From NCBI GenBank assembly GCA_026392845.1, contig JAPLBJ010000042.1, positions 1-46,630 of the forward strand: a stretch of 46,630 nt of DNA, written 5' to 3'. This document shows, piece after piece, positions 1 through 9,235 of the stretch. Below the pieces are notes generated by a model, which ran no database searches, was not told where the DNA came from, and saw only the letters and a program-made list of their open reading frames with translations. Made by a program: the position numbers and the translations under genes. The stretch is from Actinomycetota bacterium. GTDB lineage: Bacteria > Actinomycetota > Actinomycetes > Nanopelagicales > Nanopelagicaceae. The stretch's first letter is position 1. Each line of letters begins with the position of its first letter.

Positions 1-133
1 CACCAGCCTCTTCAATAATCTTCTTACCGATTGAGTGAACACCTGCATCCAGGGCCGCTACAGTTCCTGAACCCTCAGGACGAGTCAACGCTATCTGGGA
101 TAACTCAGTCCATAGCGATTCGAATGTTTTCAT
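1..133 (-). CDS. hisE: Phosphoribosyl-ATP pyrophosphatase HisE, N-terminal part (cut by window edge)
   Basis: Reading the minus strand from the ATG at 133 gives [20 protein letters not shown] followed by [24 protein letters not shown]. This is the conserved N-terminus of HisE, including the RPEGSGT and GKKIIEEA motifs. HisE hydrolyses phosphoribosyl-ATP to phosphoribosyl-AMP, the second step of histidine biosynthesis, in the cytoplasm. Only about 44 of the usual 85-95 residues are in the window; the rest continues beyond base 1. It lies 68 bp downstream of rpe on the same strand and may have its own promoter in that gap. The family call rests on the motif and is firm despite the truncation. 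Confidence 0.85.
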   Translation of the reverse strand, partial: MKTFESLWTELSQIALTRPEGSGTVAALDAGVHSIGKKIIEEAG

Positions 134-165
134 ACTGTGAGTTTACTAGAGGAGTACCCGCTTAC

Positions 166-186
166 ATTGACCATTATTGAGTCAAT
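166..186. repeat. Inverted repeat between rpe and hisE
   Basis: Six-base arms ATTGAC (166-171) and GTCAAT (181-186) flank a 9-base AT-rich spacer in the 68-bp gap between rpe and hisE. There is no U-tract after it in the minus-strand direction, so an operator or promoter element for hisE is as likely as a terminator. Its significance is uncertain. Confidence 0.3.
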
Positions 187-201
187 ATTCATTATGGTCT
201 A

Positions 202-861
202 TCAGGATTTTGATGCGAGTTCTCGCAGTGAAGCAACCATTGCCGAAGGATCAGAGGCGTTGAATACGGCGCTGCCAGCGACAAAAGTATCTGCTCCTGC
301 ATCTGCGGCAATCTCAATAGTCTCGGTCGAAATACCACCATCGACCTGTAGCCATATAGGTCTAGAACCAATAATTGCGCGAGTGCGCGAAACCTTGCTC
401 ATCATATCCACCATAAATTTTTGACCGCCAAAACCTGGTTCCACCGTCATGATCAAAAACATATCTACGTCATCGATGAAATCAACATAATCCTCAATCT
501 GTGTCGTTGGTTTGAGAGCTAATCCAGAACGCGCTCCAATCTTTCGAATAGCACGCAAGGTCGCAGAAATATCTTTCGTTGCTTCAGCATGAATGGTCAC
601 ACTTGCGCAACCGGCTTCGGCATATGTTGGAGCGATTTGATCCACATCAGCAACCATAAGATGCGCATCGACTTCTAGGATACTTTCTTTGATAATTTTG
701 GAAGCGGAATCAAAATCAAATGTAAAATTCGGGACAAATACATTGTCCATTACATCAAGATGTAGAAGATCTGAGACGCTGGCAATTTTGCTTATCTCTT
801 CTTGAAGGCGCGAGAAATCAGCATTTAGAATCGATGGGGTTATTCGAATTTCGCGGGACAT
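202..861 (-). CDS. rpe: Ribulose-phosphate 3-epimerase
   Basis: This 219-residue protein has the full length of the family. It interconverts D-ribulose 5-phosphate and D-xylulose 5-phosphate in the non-oxidative pentose phosphate pathway. Visible landmarks are the N-terminal PSILNADF, the LDVMDN metal-binding strand, HLMV, the MTVEPGFGGQKF phosphate loop and VDGGI near the C-terminus, all typical of the TIM-barrel epimerase. The start is an ATG at 861, nine bases after the rsmB stop, so it is co-transcribed with rsmB. Rpe downstream of rsmB is a familiar actinobacterial arrangement. Confidence 0.96.
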   Translation of the reverse strand: MSREIRITPSILNADFSRLQEEISKIASVSDLLHLDVMDNVFVPNFTFDFDSASKIIKESILEVDAHLMVADVDQIAPTYAEAGCASVTIHAEATKDISATLRAIRKIGARSGLALKPTTQIEDYVDFIDDVDMFLIMTVEPGFGGQKFMVDMMSKVSRTRAIIGSRPIWLQVDGGISTETIEIAADAGADTFVAGSAVFNASDPSAMVASLRELASKS

Positions 862-870
862 GAAATAACC

Positions 871-2280
871 TTACTGTTTCAGTTCACTCTTTTTACGGAA
901 GAGCGCAAGGAACATTGCATCTGTTCCATGAATATGAGTCCATAAGGTCATCGATCCAGAACGCGTAGCTACTTCTAAGTTTTTTGGCATAAAAGCGTCC
1001 ACTGGAATTTGTTCTAAATCAGGATGGGATTTCAGTAAATCCATCACTTGAACTTGTGTCTCAGCCAAATGAGGCGAACATGTCGCATATCCAAATATTC
1101 CATCTACTTCCAAGACCTTATACGCGCCTTCTAAAAGTTCTCTTTGTAGTTGAGTTAGTTCGCGTAAATCTTGCACCGTTCTACGCCAACGAACTTCAGG
1201 GCGACGTCTCAGCGCGCCAAGTCCTGTACATGGCGCATCAATCAAGATTGCATCAAAAGTTTCACCATGTGTAGATACTTCGCGCCCATCACCAACCCAT
1301 ACCCGAGCGCCGGCAACAACTTGCTTTACTAATTGAGCCCTTGGGGTTGACACCTCATTTGCAGTGAACTCCGCGCCATTCACTTTAGCAAAACTTGAAA
1401 GCAACGCAGCTTTAGCACCAGGGCCCGCACAAAGATCCAACCAATTTCTTTTATCTGCTACGGCTGAAGCGAAGACTGTCGAAACTAATTGGGAGCCTTC
1501 ATCTTGCACTCCGGCATTTCGATGTCGAATAATCTCAAGAGAACCAGGAGTACCATCAAAGTGCGCACCGTAGTGAGAGAATTTCGTTGCAACTCCCCCA
1601 AGATCGATTAATTCACTTTGAGTAGAGCGACCTGGCCATGAAACGAGAGTTGGTTTAGCGGCGACATTATTTATTGCGAGAAGAGATTCAACTGCGTCCC
1701 AGTCTTTGAGTAAATCAAAGTACGCCGAAATTATCCACTGAGGATGTGAATATTGAATAGAAAATCTCTCCACAGGATCGGCTATCGATGCCAGAGGAGC
1801 GAACCAATCTTCGACAGATGTCCGAGTCACATTTCTAAGCAATGCATTTACGAAACTCGCTTTCGATTCACCTATTCGCTTACGCGCAACTTCTACTGTC
1901 GCACCTACGGCGGCATGATCCGGTACACGCATCTCGTGAATCTGGTGTACACCCATACGGGCGATATCTACGATTCCTGCATCAACTTCACTCCATGGGC
2001 GATCACTAATCTGGGCCAGAACCCAGTCGTGCTTACCCTGCATTCGCAAAGTCCCATAGAGCAATTCTGTTACGAATGAGCGATCGCGTTCATCCAATGA
2101 GCTTGCAGAGAGTGCTTGTGGAAGAAGAAGATTTGAGAAACCACCATTTCGATTTACTTCGGTTAGAAGATCAAATGCTAGAAGACGCGATGCATCCGGC
2201 TTGGGAGACTTGAATGTGTTGCGACGGGCCTCAACCAAAGATTTCACCTGGAAGTATGCGCGCTCCTCTAGCCCAATCAC
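871..2280 (-). CDS. rsmB: 16S rRNA (cytosine-967-C5)-methyltransferase RsmB
   Basis: The protein is about 460 residues long. It has an N-terminal NusB-like RNA-binding domain (roughly residues 25-165) followed by a SAM-dependent Rossmann methyltransferase. The SAM motif is DLCAGPGAKAALLSS. The two catalytic-cysteine motifs are DAPCTGLGALRRRPEVRW and YATCSPH, as in m5C RNA methyltransferases. The start is unresolved. The GTG at 2280 gives a 50-bp overlap with fmt. The GTG at 2247 gives a 17-bp overlap and has a GAGGAG 15 bases upstream. Overlaps elsewhere in this window are 1-11 bp, which slightly favours the shorter form. It sits in the usual def-fmt-rsmB order for translation and rRNA maturation. 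Confidence 0.93.
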   Translation of the reverse strand: MIGLEERAYFQVKSLVEARRNTFKSPKPDASRLLAFDLLTEVNRNGGFSNLLLPQALSASSLDERDRSFVTELLYGTLRMQGKHDWVLAQISDRPWSEVDAGIVDIARMGVHQIHEMRVPDHAAVGATVEVARKRIGESKASFVNALLRNVTRTSVEDWFAPLASIADPVERFSIQYSHPQWIISAYFDLLKDWDAVESLLAINNVAAKPTLVSWPGRSTQSELIDLGGVATKFSHYGAHFDGTPGSLEIIRHRNAGVQDEGSQLVSTVFASAVADKRNWLDLCAGPGAKAALLSSFAKVNGAEFTANEVSTPRAQLVKQVVAGARVWVGDGREVSTHGETFDAILIDAPCTGLGALRRRPEVRWRRTVQDLRELTQLQRELLEGAYKVLEVDGIFGYATCSPHLAETQVQVMDLLKSHPDLEQIPVDAFMPKNLEVATRSGSMTLWTHIHGTDAMFLALFRKKSELKQ

Positions 2281-3142
2281 TCGCTCTCATTTCATGTTTC
2301 CCGGCTGGAGTGAGTTCCAATATCTCAATGCACTCATTGTTGGCACATCCGATTGTTATAGAATTCGCATCTACCCTGATTTCACCGCTTGTTACATCTG
2401 ACGAAGTTACTATATTTCCTGTTCGAGAGATCTTCATTTTCTCGCCACGAAAAAGTGTCCAAGCACTAGGTGATGGATAAAAGGCCCGCACGTTGTTAGA
2501 AATTACGCGAGCAGAATTTTTGAAATCTAATTGGGCTTCCTCTACTGAAATCTTTGGAGCTAGACTCGACTCACCACTTTGAATCTTCGGAGGCTCATTT
2601 CGCATAATCAATTCACAGGTATCCTCCAGTGCTTTCGGACCCATCTGTGAAAGAACTTCTAGTAACTCACTCGCTCTCCATATCGGATCTATTGGAGAAC
2701 TCAGTGAAATGTAAATTGGACCAGTATCCATTCCCTTATCTAGTGCAAAGACAGTTACACCACTAACACTCTCGCCATGTGCGAGGGCTCGTTGGACAGG
2801 AGCAGCTCCACGATAGCTAGGAAGTAGCGAGAAATGCAAATTGATGAAACCATGTTTAGGTAACGAAAGAATCTTCTCGGGCAAAATTACACCATAGCCA
2901 ATCGTTATCACGAGATCTAAATCTTCCAGATGACCAATCAATTCATCACTATGTGATGGCTTTAGACATGGAATACCGTGCTCCTGCGACCATTGGGCCA
3001 CAATTGACGGAGTTAGAACTCTTCCTCTTCCAGATGGTTTATCAGGCACGGTAATAGTTCTAACTAGTTCATGCTCGCTATCTAAGAGCCAATTCAAGGA
3101 TGGGAGTGCAACTGTTGGCGTTGCCGCCACGCCAATGCGCAC
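2231..3142 (-). CDS. fmt: Methionyl-tRNA formyltransferase
   Basis: This 303-residue enzyme formylates initiator Met-tRNA using 10-formyl-tetrahydrofolate. The catalytic triad of the formyltransferase fold is visible as N101 and H103 in INLHFSLLPSYRGAAP and D139 in GMDTGPIY. The C-terminal OB-like tRNA-binding domain follows from about residue 205. The start is a GTG whose G is also the last base of the def stop codon (TAGTG), so translation is probably coupled to def. The pairing is logical: Fmt adds the formyl group and Def removes it. Length and order are normal. Confidence 0.96.
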   Translation of the reverse strand: MRIGVAATPTVALPSLNWLLDSEHELVRTITVPDKPSGRGRVLTPSIVAQWSQEHGIPCLKPSHSDELIGHLEDLDLVITIGYGVILPEKILSLPKHGFINLHFSLLPSYRGAAPVQRALAHGESVSGVTVFALDKGMDTGPIYISLSSPIDPIWRASELLEVLSQMGPKALEDTCELIMRNEPPKIQSGESSLAPKISVEEAQLDFKNSARVISNNVRAFYPSPSAWTLFRGEKMKISRTGNIVTSSDVTSGEIRVDANSITIGCANNECIEILELTPAGKHEMRASDWARGARILPGEIFG

Positions 3143-3696
3143 TAAGTGTTCCGTCCGAATAGGGAATGAGGAGATTCTTTAATAGTTGGAATAGCACCGT
3201 TGTTCTCATTGAACCATTCCGATTCACGAATCTCTTTCATTGCCAATTTTCTATCTTCGGAGCTAAGTCGATCGATGAAAAGAATTCCATCTAAATGATC
3301 AGTTTCGTGTTGGATCGCGCGCGCTAAAAGTTCTGATCCTTCAACGCTAATTGGCTCTCCGTACATATTCCAACCTTTTGCTACAACTCTCATGGCGCGC
3401 GGTGCCGGGTAGCGAAGTTCAGGAAAAGATAGACATCCTTCTTCGCCTTCTTGCAATTCTTCACTCAAATCCAATGAAGGATTGATGAGATGGCCCAGCG
3501 TTTCATCAACATCCCAGACGAAAACTCGAAGAGGAACACCTATCTGAGGCGCAGCTAACCCTGCGCCAGGTGCATCAATCATGGTGTCTGTTAGGTCTTG
3601 AACCAGCGTGCGCAACTCTTTATCAAAATCGATAACTGGCGCTGTCTTCGTCACCAATACTGGATCACCAAAGAGGCGAATTGGTTGAATTGACAT
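3142..3696 (-). CDS. def: Peptide deformylase
   Basis: This 184-residue metalloenzyme removes the N-formyl group from nascent proteins. All three deformylase motifs are intact: GAGLAAPQIG (residues 44-53), EGCLS (86-90, metal ligand C88) and QHETDHLDG (129-137, ligands H130 and H134 with catalytic E131). The ATG at 3696 lies 36 bp after the end of priA. The stop shares one base with the fmt start. The protein is not truncated and no secretion signal is seen. Confidence 0.97.
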   Translation of the reverse strand: MSIQPIRLFGDPVLVTKTAPVIDFDKELRTLVQDLTDTMIDAPGAGLAAPQIGVPLRVFVWDVDETLGHLINPSLDLSEELQEGEEGCLSFPELRYPAPRAMRVVAKGWNMYGEPISVEGSELLARAIQHETDHLDGILFIDRLSSEDRKLAMKEIRESEWFNENNGAIPTIKESPHSLFGRNT

Positions 3697-3732
3697 GTGC
3701 TGAGTCTACCAAGCGGTGAAGAAACTTTCACA

Positions 3733-5622
3733 TTACGCGAGTGAGTATGGAGTTATTCGAATATATAGAAGCGGTTTTTTGGCGATTCCACGTTTGCGTT
3801 GAAGTTCACGTAAGAAATTTGCAGTGCTTTCATGATCTTCCTCATTGAAACGCAGGATGATTTTCGATTCCGAATTGCCAATTTCAACGGGTCCTAATAT
3901 TGAGATTGATGAATTCAAGCGCCCAGAAGTGATTGAACTTCGAAGACCGGAAACAAGCTGAGTTGCTTCCTGGTTTGTGACTCGAAGGTATGCACTTCTT
4001 TCAAAGGGTGGAAGACCAAGTTCTGAACGTTCACGTAATTCTCTCTGAATCATTGTTGCAGGATTCCATTGAGTAATCGCGGCAATAATTGGATGCGCAT
4101 CATCTATAGCCATAAGTATCTGGCCATCTTTTCTAACTAGTGAGCACGTTTCAAAAAGCATTTCACGAGCACGCTCCCCCGCGCAAAGATCGTCATGAGA
4201 AAAGAATGCTAAGGCATTCAAAATCACGACAGCGCTATATCCATTCTTTGTAATCGGCTGAGCTCCAGGAGTCGCGATAACGATTGATTTTTCCTCAGAG
4301 ATTTCATTCTTAATCGAATCTCCGGATGAAGAAATGATTGCAACTTTGGGGAATGCGCGTCCAATCTCCTCACTTGCACGATCTATGCCCCGTCCTCCTG
4401 CATATTGAGTATCACTCTTACACCAAGCACATCGCCATAGTGGAAACTCTTGAGCGCAATGTGAGCATTGAGGAGGCTTGTTTCCAGCAACAATTTTTAT
4501 GCGTCCACCACACGCACAGAGAGCAAAATTTCTGCACTGTCCACAAATCAATGCGCTTGCATAACCTTTTCGCGAGACTAAGAATAGAACTGGACCTTTT
4601 TTGATTGCATCTCGTATGGGTTGAAAGATTCGATCAGGTAGTAATTGGGCCGGTAGTGGTGCAAATGCTCGCACGCTCAATCGGTGCGATTCATGGATGT
4701 ACTTGATATGACGTTGATCAATCTCGCGAGCAATATTGAGCGAAGGTACATAAGAAACAAAAAGTAAGTCTAAGGATTCATCAGCGCCACGCATCCGTGC
4801 AACATCTCCTACATTCCATCCAGGAGAGCGAGGGTCGAAATAATCTGGAGATGACTCTTTGTACACAATAATCGACGAAAGACTCGCAACGGGTGCAAAG
4901 ATGGCACTACGAGTTCCAATGACTAATCTTTTAGATTGAGAAAGGGCATCTAAATAGTTCTTGTATCTATCACTTCGACTCAATGAACTTCCCAGAGTGA
5001 TTGCCTCATTGTTTGAATTATTTTTGTTCCACATCATCGCTAATGAGGATAGATCTCGTTCATCGGGAACAATTACTAGCGACGAACCATTATCTAGATC
5101 TACGAGTGCCAGCAGTTGTTTCAATGGCGAGATGTGCGGTGCTAAGGCTAGAAACTCAACTCTCTGCTTAGATCTCCTCTTTTCATATGGCCTTGTTTCG
5201 TGAGCATTTCTACCCTTTTCGACACTCGCCACTCGTGGAGGTATTGCACTACGTAATACATCACTTGTCGATGCTGCGAAATGATGTGCAACGCGTTCGC
5301 AGAGTTTGAGTGAAGATGGTGTTGCGACAGGGAAATTTGAAAGAACTTTACTAATACTCTTTAGTTTCGCGCCGGTTTGTGCACTCGTTTGTCTAGAGAT
5401 AACTATGCCTTCAACTTCGTGGTGTGAAAATGGAATCTGCACTCGAATGCCTACATTCACTCGCGAAGAAAATTCCTCTGGTACCAAGTAGTCATACGGT
5501 TGATCTAAATGATCAACACCTGTTTCAACCCAGATGCGAGCTATCGGTGCATCGTGGGCCTGTTCTCCGGCTGGCTTAGCAATTACCTCGGACTTGAGTC
5601 GGAAAAGACGAGGCGTAGCCAT
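3733..5622 (-). CDS. priA: PriA-like primosomal protein N', degenerate helicase
   Basis: This 629-residue PriA homologue acts at stalled replication forks. The N-terminal DNA-binding domain (residues 25-110) is present. A cysteine cluster (C360, C363, C369, C371, C386, C389, C398, C401) matches the two zinc sites of PriA. The ATPase core is degenerate: no Walker A lysine is found, and the DEAH position reads VYKESS (253-258), although GTRSAIFAP (236-244) survives. UniProt family notes, as I recall them, describe actinobacterial PriA as lacking helicase motifs, so this is probably a lineage trait rather than a pseudogene. It lies 18 bp downstream of metK, as in other Actinobacteria. Confidence 0.9.
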   Translation of the reverse strand: MATPRLFRLKSEVIAKPAGEQAHDAPIARIWVETGVDHLDQPYDYLVPEEFSSRVNVGIRVQIPFSHHEVEGIVISRQTSAQTGAKLKSISKVLSNFPVATPSSLKLCERVAHHFAASTSDVLRSAIPPRVASVEKGRNAHETRPYEKRRSKQRVEFLALAPHISPLKQLLALVDLDNGSSLVIVPDERDLSSLAMMWNKNNSNNEAITLGSSLSRSDRYKNYLDALSQSKRLVIGTRSAIFAPVASLSSIIVYKESSPDYFDPRSPGWNVGDVARMRGADESLDLLFVSYVPSLNIAREIDQRHIKYIHESHRLSVRAFAPLPAQLLPDRIFQPIRDAIKKGPVLFLVSRKGYASALICGQCRNFALCACGGRIKIVAGNKPPQCSHCAQEFPLWRCAWCKSDTQYAGGRGIDRASEEIGRAFPKVAIISSSGDSIKNEISEEKSIVIATPGAQPITKNGYSAVVILNALAFFSHDDLCAGERAREMLFETCSLVRKDGQILMAIDDAHPIIAAITQWNPATMIQRELRERSELGLPPFERSAYLRVTNQEATQLVSGLRSSITSGRLNSSISILGPVEIGNSESKIILRFNEEDHESTANFLRELQRKRGIAKKPLLYIRITPYSLA

Positions 5623-5640
5623 GTTAGATCATTATATGAA

Positions 5641-6831
5641 TTAGCGAAGGGCTGATTGCAAAGCGCCAACACGATCTGTTTTCTCCCAAGAGAATTCAGG
5701 AAGCTCGCGACCGAAGTGTCCGTATGCACTTGTCTTGGAATAAATTGGACGCAACAAGTCGAGGTCACGAATAATCGCAGCTGGTCGCAAATCAAAAACT
5801 GCAAGAACTGCATCTTGAATACGCGAAATGGGAACGGTTTCAGTTCCAAAAGTCTCAACAAAAAGACCCACTGGTTGAGCTTTGCCAATTGCATATGCAA
5901 TTTGAACTTCGCAGCGCTTAGCAAAACCGGCTGCAACAACATTTTTTGCAACCCAACGCATTGCATACGCGGCTGAACGATCGACCTTTGATGGATCTTT
6001 ACCACTAAATGCTCCACCACCATGGCGTGCCATACCGCCATATGTATCGACGATAATTTTGCGCCCTGTGAGCCCCGCATCTCCCATCGGTCCACCAATA
6101 ACAAAGCGACCCGTTGGATTGATAAGTATTCGAAGGTCATTTCGCGGCAAATCGATTTTCGCCAAAATTGGATCAATAACGGAAGAAATAATCTCTGGAG
6201 TCAGTTTCTTTGCAACGTCGACATCTTCTGAGTGCTGGCTAGAAATAACGACAGTGTTGAGGGCAATAGCTTTATCGCCATCGTATTCAATAGTTACCTG
6301 TGTCTTTCCATCTGGGCGCAAATATGGAAGTGAACCATCTTTGCGAACCTTCGAGAGTTGCTGCGCTAATTCATGAGCCAACCAGATCGGCAATGGCATG
6401 AGTTCCTTTGTGTCATCGCACGCGTATCCAAACATCAGTCCTTGATCGCCAGCGCCTTGAAGATCGAGTGGATCAATAGATAATGAAACGCGATTTTCAT
6501 AGGCATCATCAACGCCCTGAGCAATATCTTGTGACTGTTGTCCGATCGAAACAGATACTCCACATGTATTTCCGTCAAAGCCTTTATCTGATGAGTCATA
6601 CCCGATATTCAATACAGTTTCGCGAACAATGCCCATAACGTCGGCATAAGCATCAGTCGTCACTTCTCCAGCAACGTGTACTTGACCAGTTGTTATGAGA
6701 GTTTCTACTGCGACGCGGCTCTTCTTATCTTGACCGATAAGTGAATCTAGAATTGCATCAGAGATTTGGTCGGCAATCTTATCTGGGTGACCTTCAGTAA
6801 CTGATTCGGATGTAAATAGACGTTTAGACAT
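5641..6831 (-). CDS. metK: S-adenosylmethionine synthase
   Basis: This full-length, 396-residue enzyme makes S-adenosylmethionine from methionine and ATP, and acts as a cytosolic tetramer. The ATP-binding signature GHPDKIADQ begins at residue 14. The hexapeptide GAGDQG is at 126-131, and the glycine-rich [16 protein letters not shown] loop is at 271-286. The start ATG at 6831 is four bases after the coaBC stop, so expression depends on upstream promoters. There is no room for a SAM riboswitch. Its product feeds the methyltransferase RsmB encoded nearby. Confidence 0.98.
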   Translation of the reverse strand: MSKRLFTSESVTEGHPDKIADQISDAILDSLIGQDKKSRVAVETLITTGQVHVAGEVTTDAYADVMGIVRETVLNIGYDSSDKGFDGNTCGVSVSIGQQSQDIAQGVDDAYENRVSLSIDPLDLQGAGDQGLMFGYACDDTKELMPLPIWLAHELAQQLSKVRKDGSLPYLRPDGKTQVTIEYDGDKAIALNTVVISSQHSEDVDVAKKLTPEIISSVIDPILAKIDLPRNDLRILINPTGRFVIGGPMGDAGLTGRKIIVDTYGGMARHGGGAFSGKDPSKVDRSAAYAMRWVAKNVVAAGFAKRCEVQIAYAIGKAQPVGLFVETFGTETVPISRIQDAVLAVFDLRPAAIIRDLDLLRPIYSKTSAYGHFGRELPEFSWEKTDRVGALQSALR

Positions 6832-6835
6832 TGCC

Positions 6836-8023
6836 CTAACCTAACTTGTGTAGTGCTTGATCTAGTAGAAGGTGGGAGAGCGTGTCTTTGCTCATCTCAT
6901 CTACTGGTATTACCGCGCCATTGCGGTCGAGAATTGAACCTGTTGTTGAGTCACTGCCGAAGATTGCTCCCCCGCTAACATCGTTGAGGTAAAGCAGATC
7001 TAGATCCTTGCTCTCCAACTTCTTCTGTGCAGAAATCATATGATCCGAAGTCTCAGCCGCAAAACCAACAATAACTTGATTTTTATGACGTCTCTTAGTC
7101 AATGTAGCAATTACATCTGGATTCGCTTCTAATTCTATTGAGCCGAAAAAGGCCTTCTTGATCTTCTCGAGCGATATTTGCTTAGGTTTAGCATCTGCAA
7201 CTGCTGCGCTCATAATTACTACATCACTTGCATCGAAAAGATTTTCAAGCTGAGAGAGCATTTGATCTGCTCGTTCAACTCGAAACATAGTGACACCAGG
7301 AATATCGTCTATATCGCAATTCGCTGCTACTAATGAAACCTGCGCGCCTCGTAAGTGAGCGGCATACGCTAATGCAAAGCCTTGCTTTCCCGATGAGCGA
7401 TTACCTATAAATCGAACTGGATCTATTGGTTCGCGCGTTCCCCCTGCTGAAATTAGAACTCGCTTGCCTACCAAGTCTCGTTTCGCACCGGTAATTTTTG
7501 AGAACTCATCAATGATTGCTGCTGTTTCAGGAAATCTTCCTTGGCCAGAGTCTGCACCGGTGAGGCGACCTATAGCGGGCTCCATAACTATGTAGCCACG
7601 TGCTCGAAGTGTTTCGACATTAGATTTCGTAGCTGGGTCATTCCACATGCTTGTATGCATTGCAGGAACGATCATGATCGGAACTGTTGTAGCCAGAACG
7701 AGATTCGTTAGTAAATCATCAGCCCTTCCTGCAGCTATACGAGCGATCAGATCTGCGGTAGCAGGTGCGATTAGAAAATAATCTGCCTTCTCAGCCAATT
7801 GAATATGTGTAACACCAGCTACGTTCTCCCACACTTGTGTGTAAACATTGCGACCAGAGAGAGCTTCCCAAGTTGCACTACCAACGAAGTTCAGCGATGA
7901 CGGTGTCGGTACAACGCTGACTAAATAACCTTCATCTTGCAGACGGCGCAATAAATCACATGCTTTATAGGCTGCAATACCAGCGCCTACACCGAGAACA
8001 ACTTCTCTTCCGCTTTTATTCAT
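6836..8023 (-). CDS. coaBC: Bifunctional phosphopantothenoylcysteine decarboxylase / phosphopantothenate-cysteine ligase
   Basis: This 395-residue bifunctional enzyme of coenzyme A synthesis joins cysteine to 4'-phosphopantothenate and decarboxylates the product. The N-terminal flavoprotein (CoaC, about residues 1-185) shows [18 protein letters not shown] and the substrate motif [13 protein letters not shown]. The C-terminal CoaB half starts near [20 protein letters not shown] with the conserved GNRSSGKQG loop. Length and domain order are normal for Dfp. It lies 21 bp downstream of rpoZ and just upstream of metK, the standard actinobacterial order. Confidence 0.96.
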   Translation of the reverse strand: MNKSGREVVLGVGAGIAAYKACDLLRRLQDEGYLVSVVPTPSSLNFVGSATWEALSGRNVYTQVWENVAGVTHIQLAEKADYFLIAPATADLIARIAAGRADDLLTNLVLATTVPIMIVPAMHTSMWNDPATKSNVETLRARGYIVMEPAIGRLTGADSGQGRFPETAAIIDEFSKITGAKRDLVGKRVLISAGGTREPIDPVRFIGNRSSGKQGFALAYAAHLRGAQVSLVAANCDIDDIPGVTMFRVERADQMLSQLENLFDASDVVIMSAAVADAKPKQISLEKIKKAFFGSIELEANPDVIATLTKRRHKNQVIVGFAAETSDHMISAQKKLESKDLDLLYLNDVSGGAIFGSDSTTGSILDRNGAVIPVDEMSKDTLSHLLLDQALHKLG

Positions 8024-8044
8024 TGCGGTTGGTAACGCGCAAAA

Positions 8045-8293
8045 TTACGCGGTTGGTTCGAGGTTTTCGATTGTCAATAAGCCTTCGTTGATTTCACGTA
8101 GGGCTATTGAAAGTGGCTTCTCATGTACATGAGTTTCAACTAGTGGTCCCACATATTCAAGAAGACCTTCACCTAGTTGTGAATAATATGCGTTGATCTG
8201 ACGTGCGCGCTTCGCTGCGTAGAGAACGAGACCATACTTTGAACCACTCTTATCCAAGAGTTCATCAATCGGTGGATTTGTGATGCCGTCCAT
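8045..8293 (-). CDS. rpoZ: RNA polymerase omega subunit
   Basis: This 82-residue protein is the omega subunit, which helps assemble beta-prime into RNA polymerase. The conserved core is seen: [20 protein letters not shown], the [12 protein letters not shown] helix, and the C-terminal [13 protein letters not shown] segment. An AGGGGAA ribosome-binding site lies five bases upstream of the ATG at 8293. It follows the mIHF-gmk fusion by 44 bp, matching the usual mihF-gmk-rpoZ-coaBC order. The size is at the short end for Actinobacteria. Confidence 0.95.
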   Translation of the reverse strand: MDGITNPPIDELLDKSGSKYGLVLYAAKRARQINAYYSQLGEGLLEYVGPLVETHVHEKPLSIALREINEGLLTIENLEPTA

Positions 8294-8337
8294 GTAATTC
8301 CCCTAACAATGCGATCTGTTGACAGCTAGCTCAGCGG

Positions 8338-9213
8338 CTATGCAGAGACCAAGGATACCAGTTGGGCGACAACTTCTTTGACCGAGGTATTGACGATAAC
8401 AAGGTCAAAAGAAGGTGCGGCAGCTAATTCTTCTTGAGCTAATGCCAGGCGTTCTGTGCGCCTCTCAGGACTATCAGTACCACGTCCCTCAAGCCTTGAT
8501 ACTAAGTCTTCCCAACTAGGTGGCGATAGAAATACCAACATCGCCTCTGGCAAGTGTGATTTTACTTGCTTAGCACCATCTATTTCGATCTCCAATAAAA
8601 CATTATGGCCATCTAGTAATGCTTGTTCAACGCCTTCTCGCGGAGTTCCATATTTGGCTCCCGCAAATTGTGCCCACTCTAAGAAATGCGATTCCCGAAC
8701 TCTCTTTTCAAATTCACCTTCATTGATGAAATGATAATCAACCCCATCTTTCTCATTTACTCTCGGTGATCGAGTTGTTGCAGAAATGCTTACCCAATAA
8801 TCCCCTGTTGCTCGCAACTGTGCGGCGACAGTGCTTTTGCCGACTCCTCCGGGACCTGATAAAACAATTAGTTTTCCGCGTTTAGTCTTTGCAGAAATTG
8901 TTGAGAATTCTGCTAAAAGGTTTTTCAACTGGTGTGTTCCCAAACCCTTAATGCGCCTAGTTGGAGAGATTTTCAACCTATCCATAATCGCAAGTGCTCT
9001 GATTTTGCCAACACCCGTAATTGATTCAAGCATTTCTGCAACTCGCATTTTTGAGATCGCTTCATCGCATTGCGATAACTCATATACCCCTTGGATATCT
9101 AAACGACCGGTTTTGATCTCCATTTTTATCTCTGCCCTGCGCTTTCGAGCAGTCGATGCTTTCGCAAGAGCAGCCGCTCGCTCCTCTGGAGTGAGCTTGG
9201 GAGGAGTGGGCAT
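8338..9213 (-). CDS. gmk: Fusion of actinobacterial integration host factor (mIHF) and guanylate kinase
   Basis: One uninterrupted 291-residue ORF. Residues 1-103 align by eye over the full length of mIHF: LTPEERAAALAKA at the N-terminus, SKMRVAEMLESITGVGK, and SPTRRIKGLGTHQ, the helix-turn DNA-binding region. After a roughly nine-residue linker (STISAKTKR), residues 113-291 are a complete guanylate kinase with P-loop GPGGVGKST (120-128), ATTRSPR, the GMP-binding VDYHF and YGTPR. Gmk converts GMP plus ATP to GDP; mIHF is an abundant nucleoid protein. They are normally adjacent separate genes. No in-frame ATG or GTG lies near the domain boundary; the only in-frame TTG codons are inside conserved mIHF sequence and lack a good ribosome-binding site. 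Confidence 0.93.
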   Translation of the reverse strand: MPTPPKLTPEERAAALAKASTARKRRAEIKMEIKTGRLDIQGVYELSQCDEAISKMRVAEMLESITGVGKIRALAIMDRLKISPTRRIKGLGTHQLKNLLAEFSTISAKTKRGKLIVLSGPGGVGKSTVAAQLRATGDYWVSISATTRSPRVNEKDGVDYHFINEGEFEKRVRESHFLEWAQFAGAKYGTPREGVEQALLDGHNVLLEIEIDGAKQVKSHLPEAMLVFLSPPSWEDLVSRLEGRGTDSPERRTERLALAQEELAAAPSFDLVIVNTSVKEVVAQLVSLVSA

Positions 9214-9235
9214 GGGTTAAATCTATCGGTAAATG

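Noticed and set aside
5583..6176. 197-codon minus-strand frame inside metK
   Set aside because: It overlaps metK in another frame and is rich in shadow-frame residues; metK is certain.
6820..6850. SAM riboswitch before metK
   Set aside because: Only four bases separate metK from coaBC, leaving no room.
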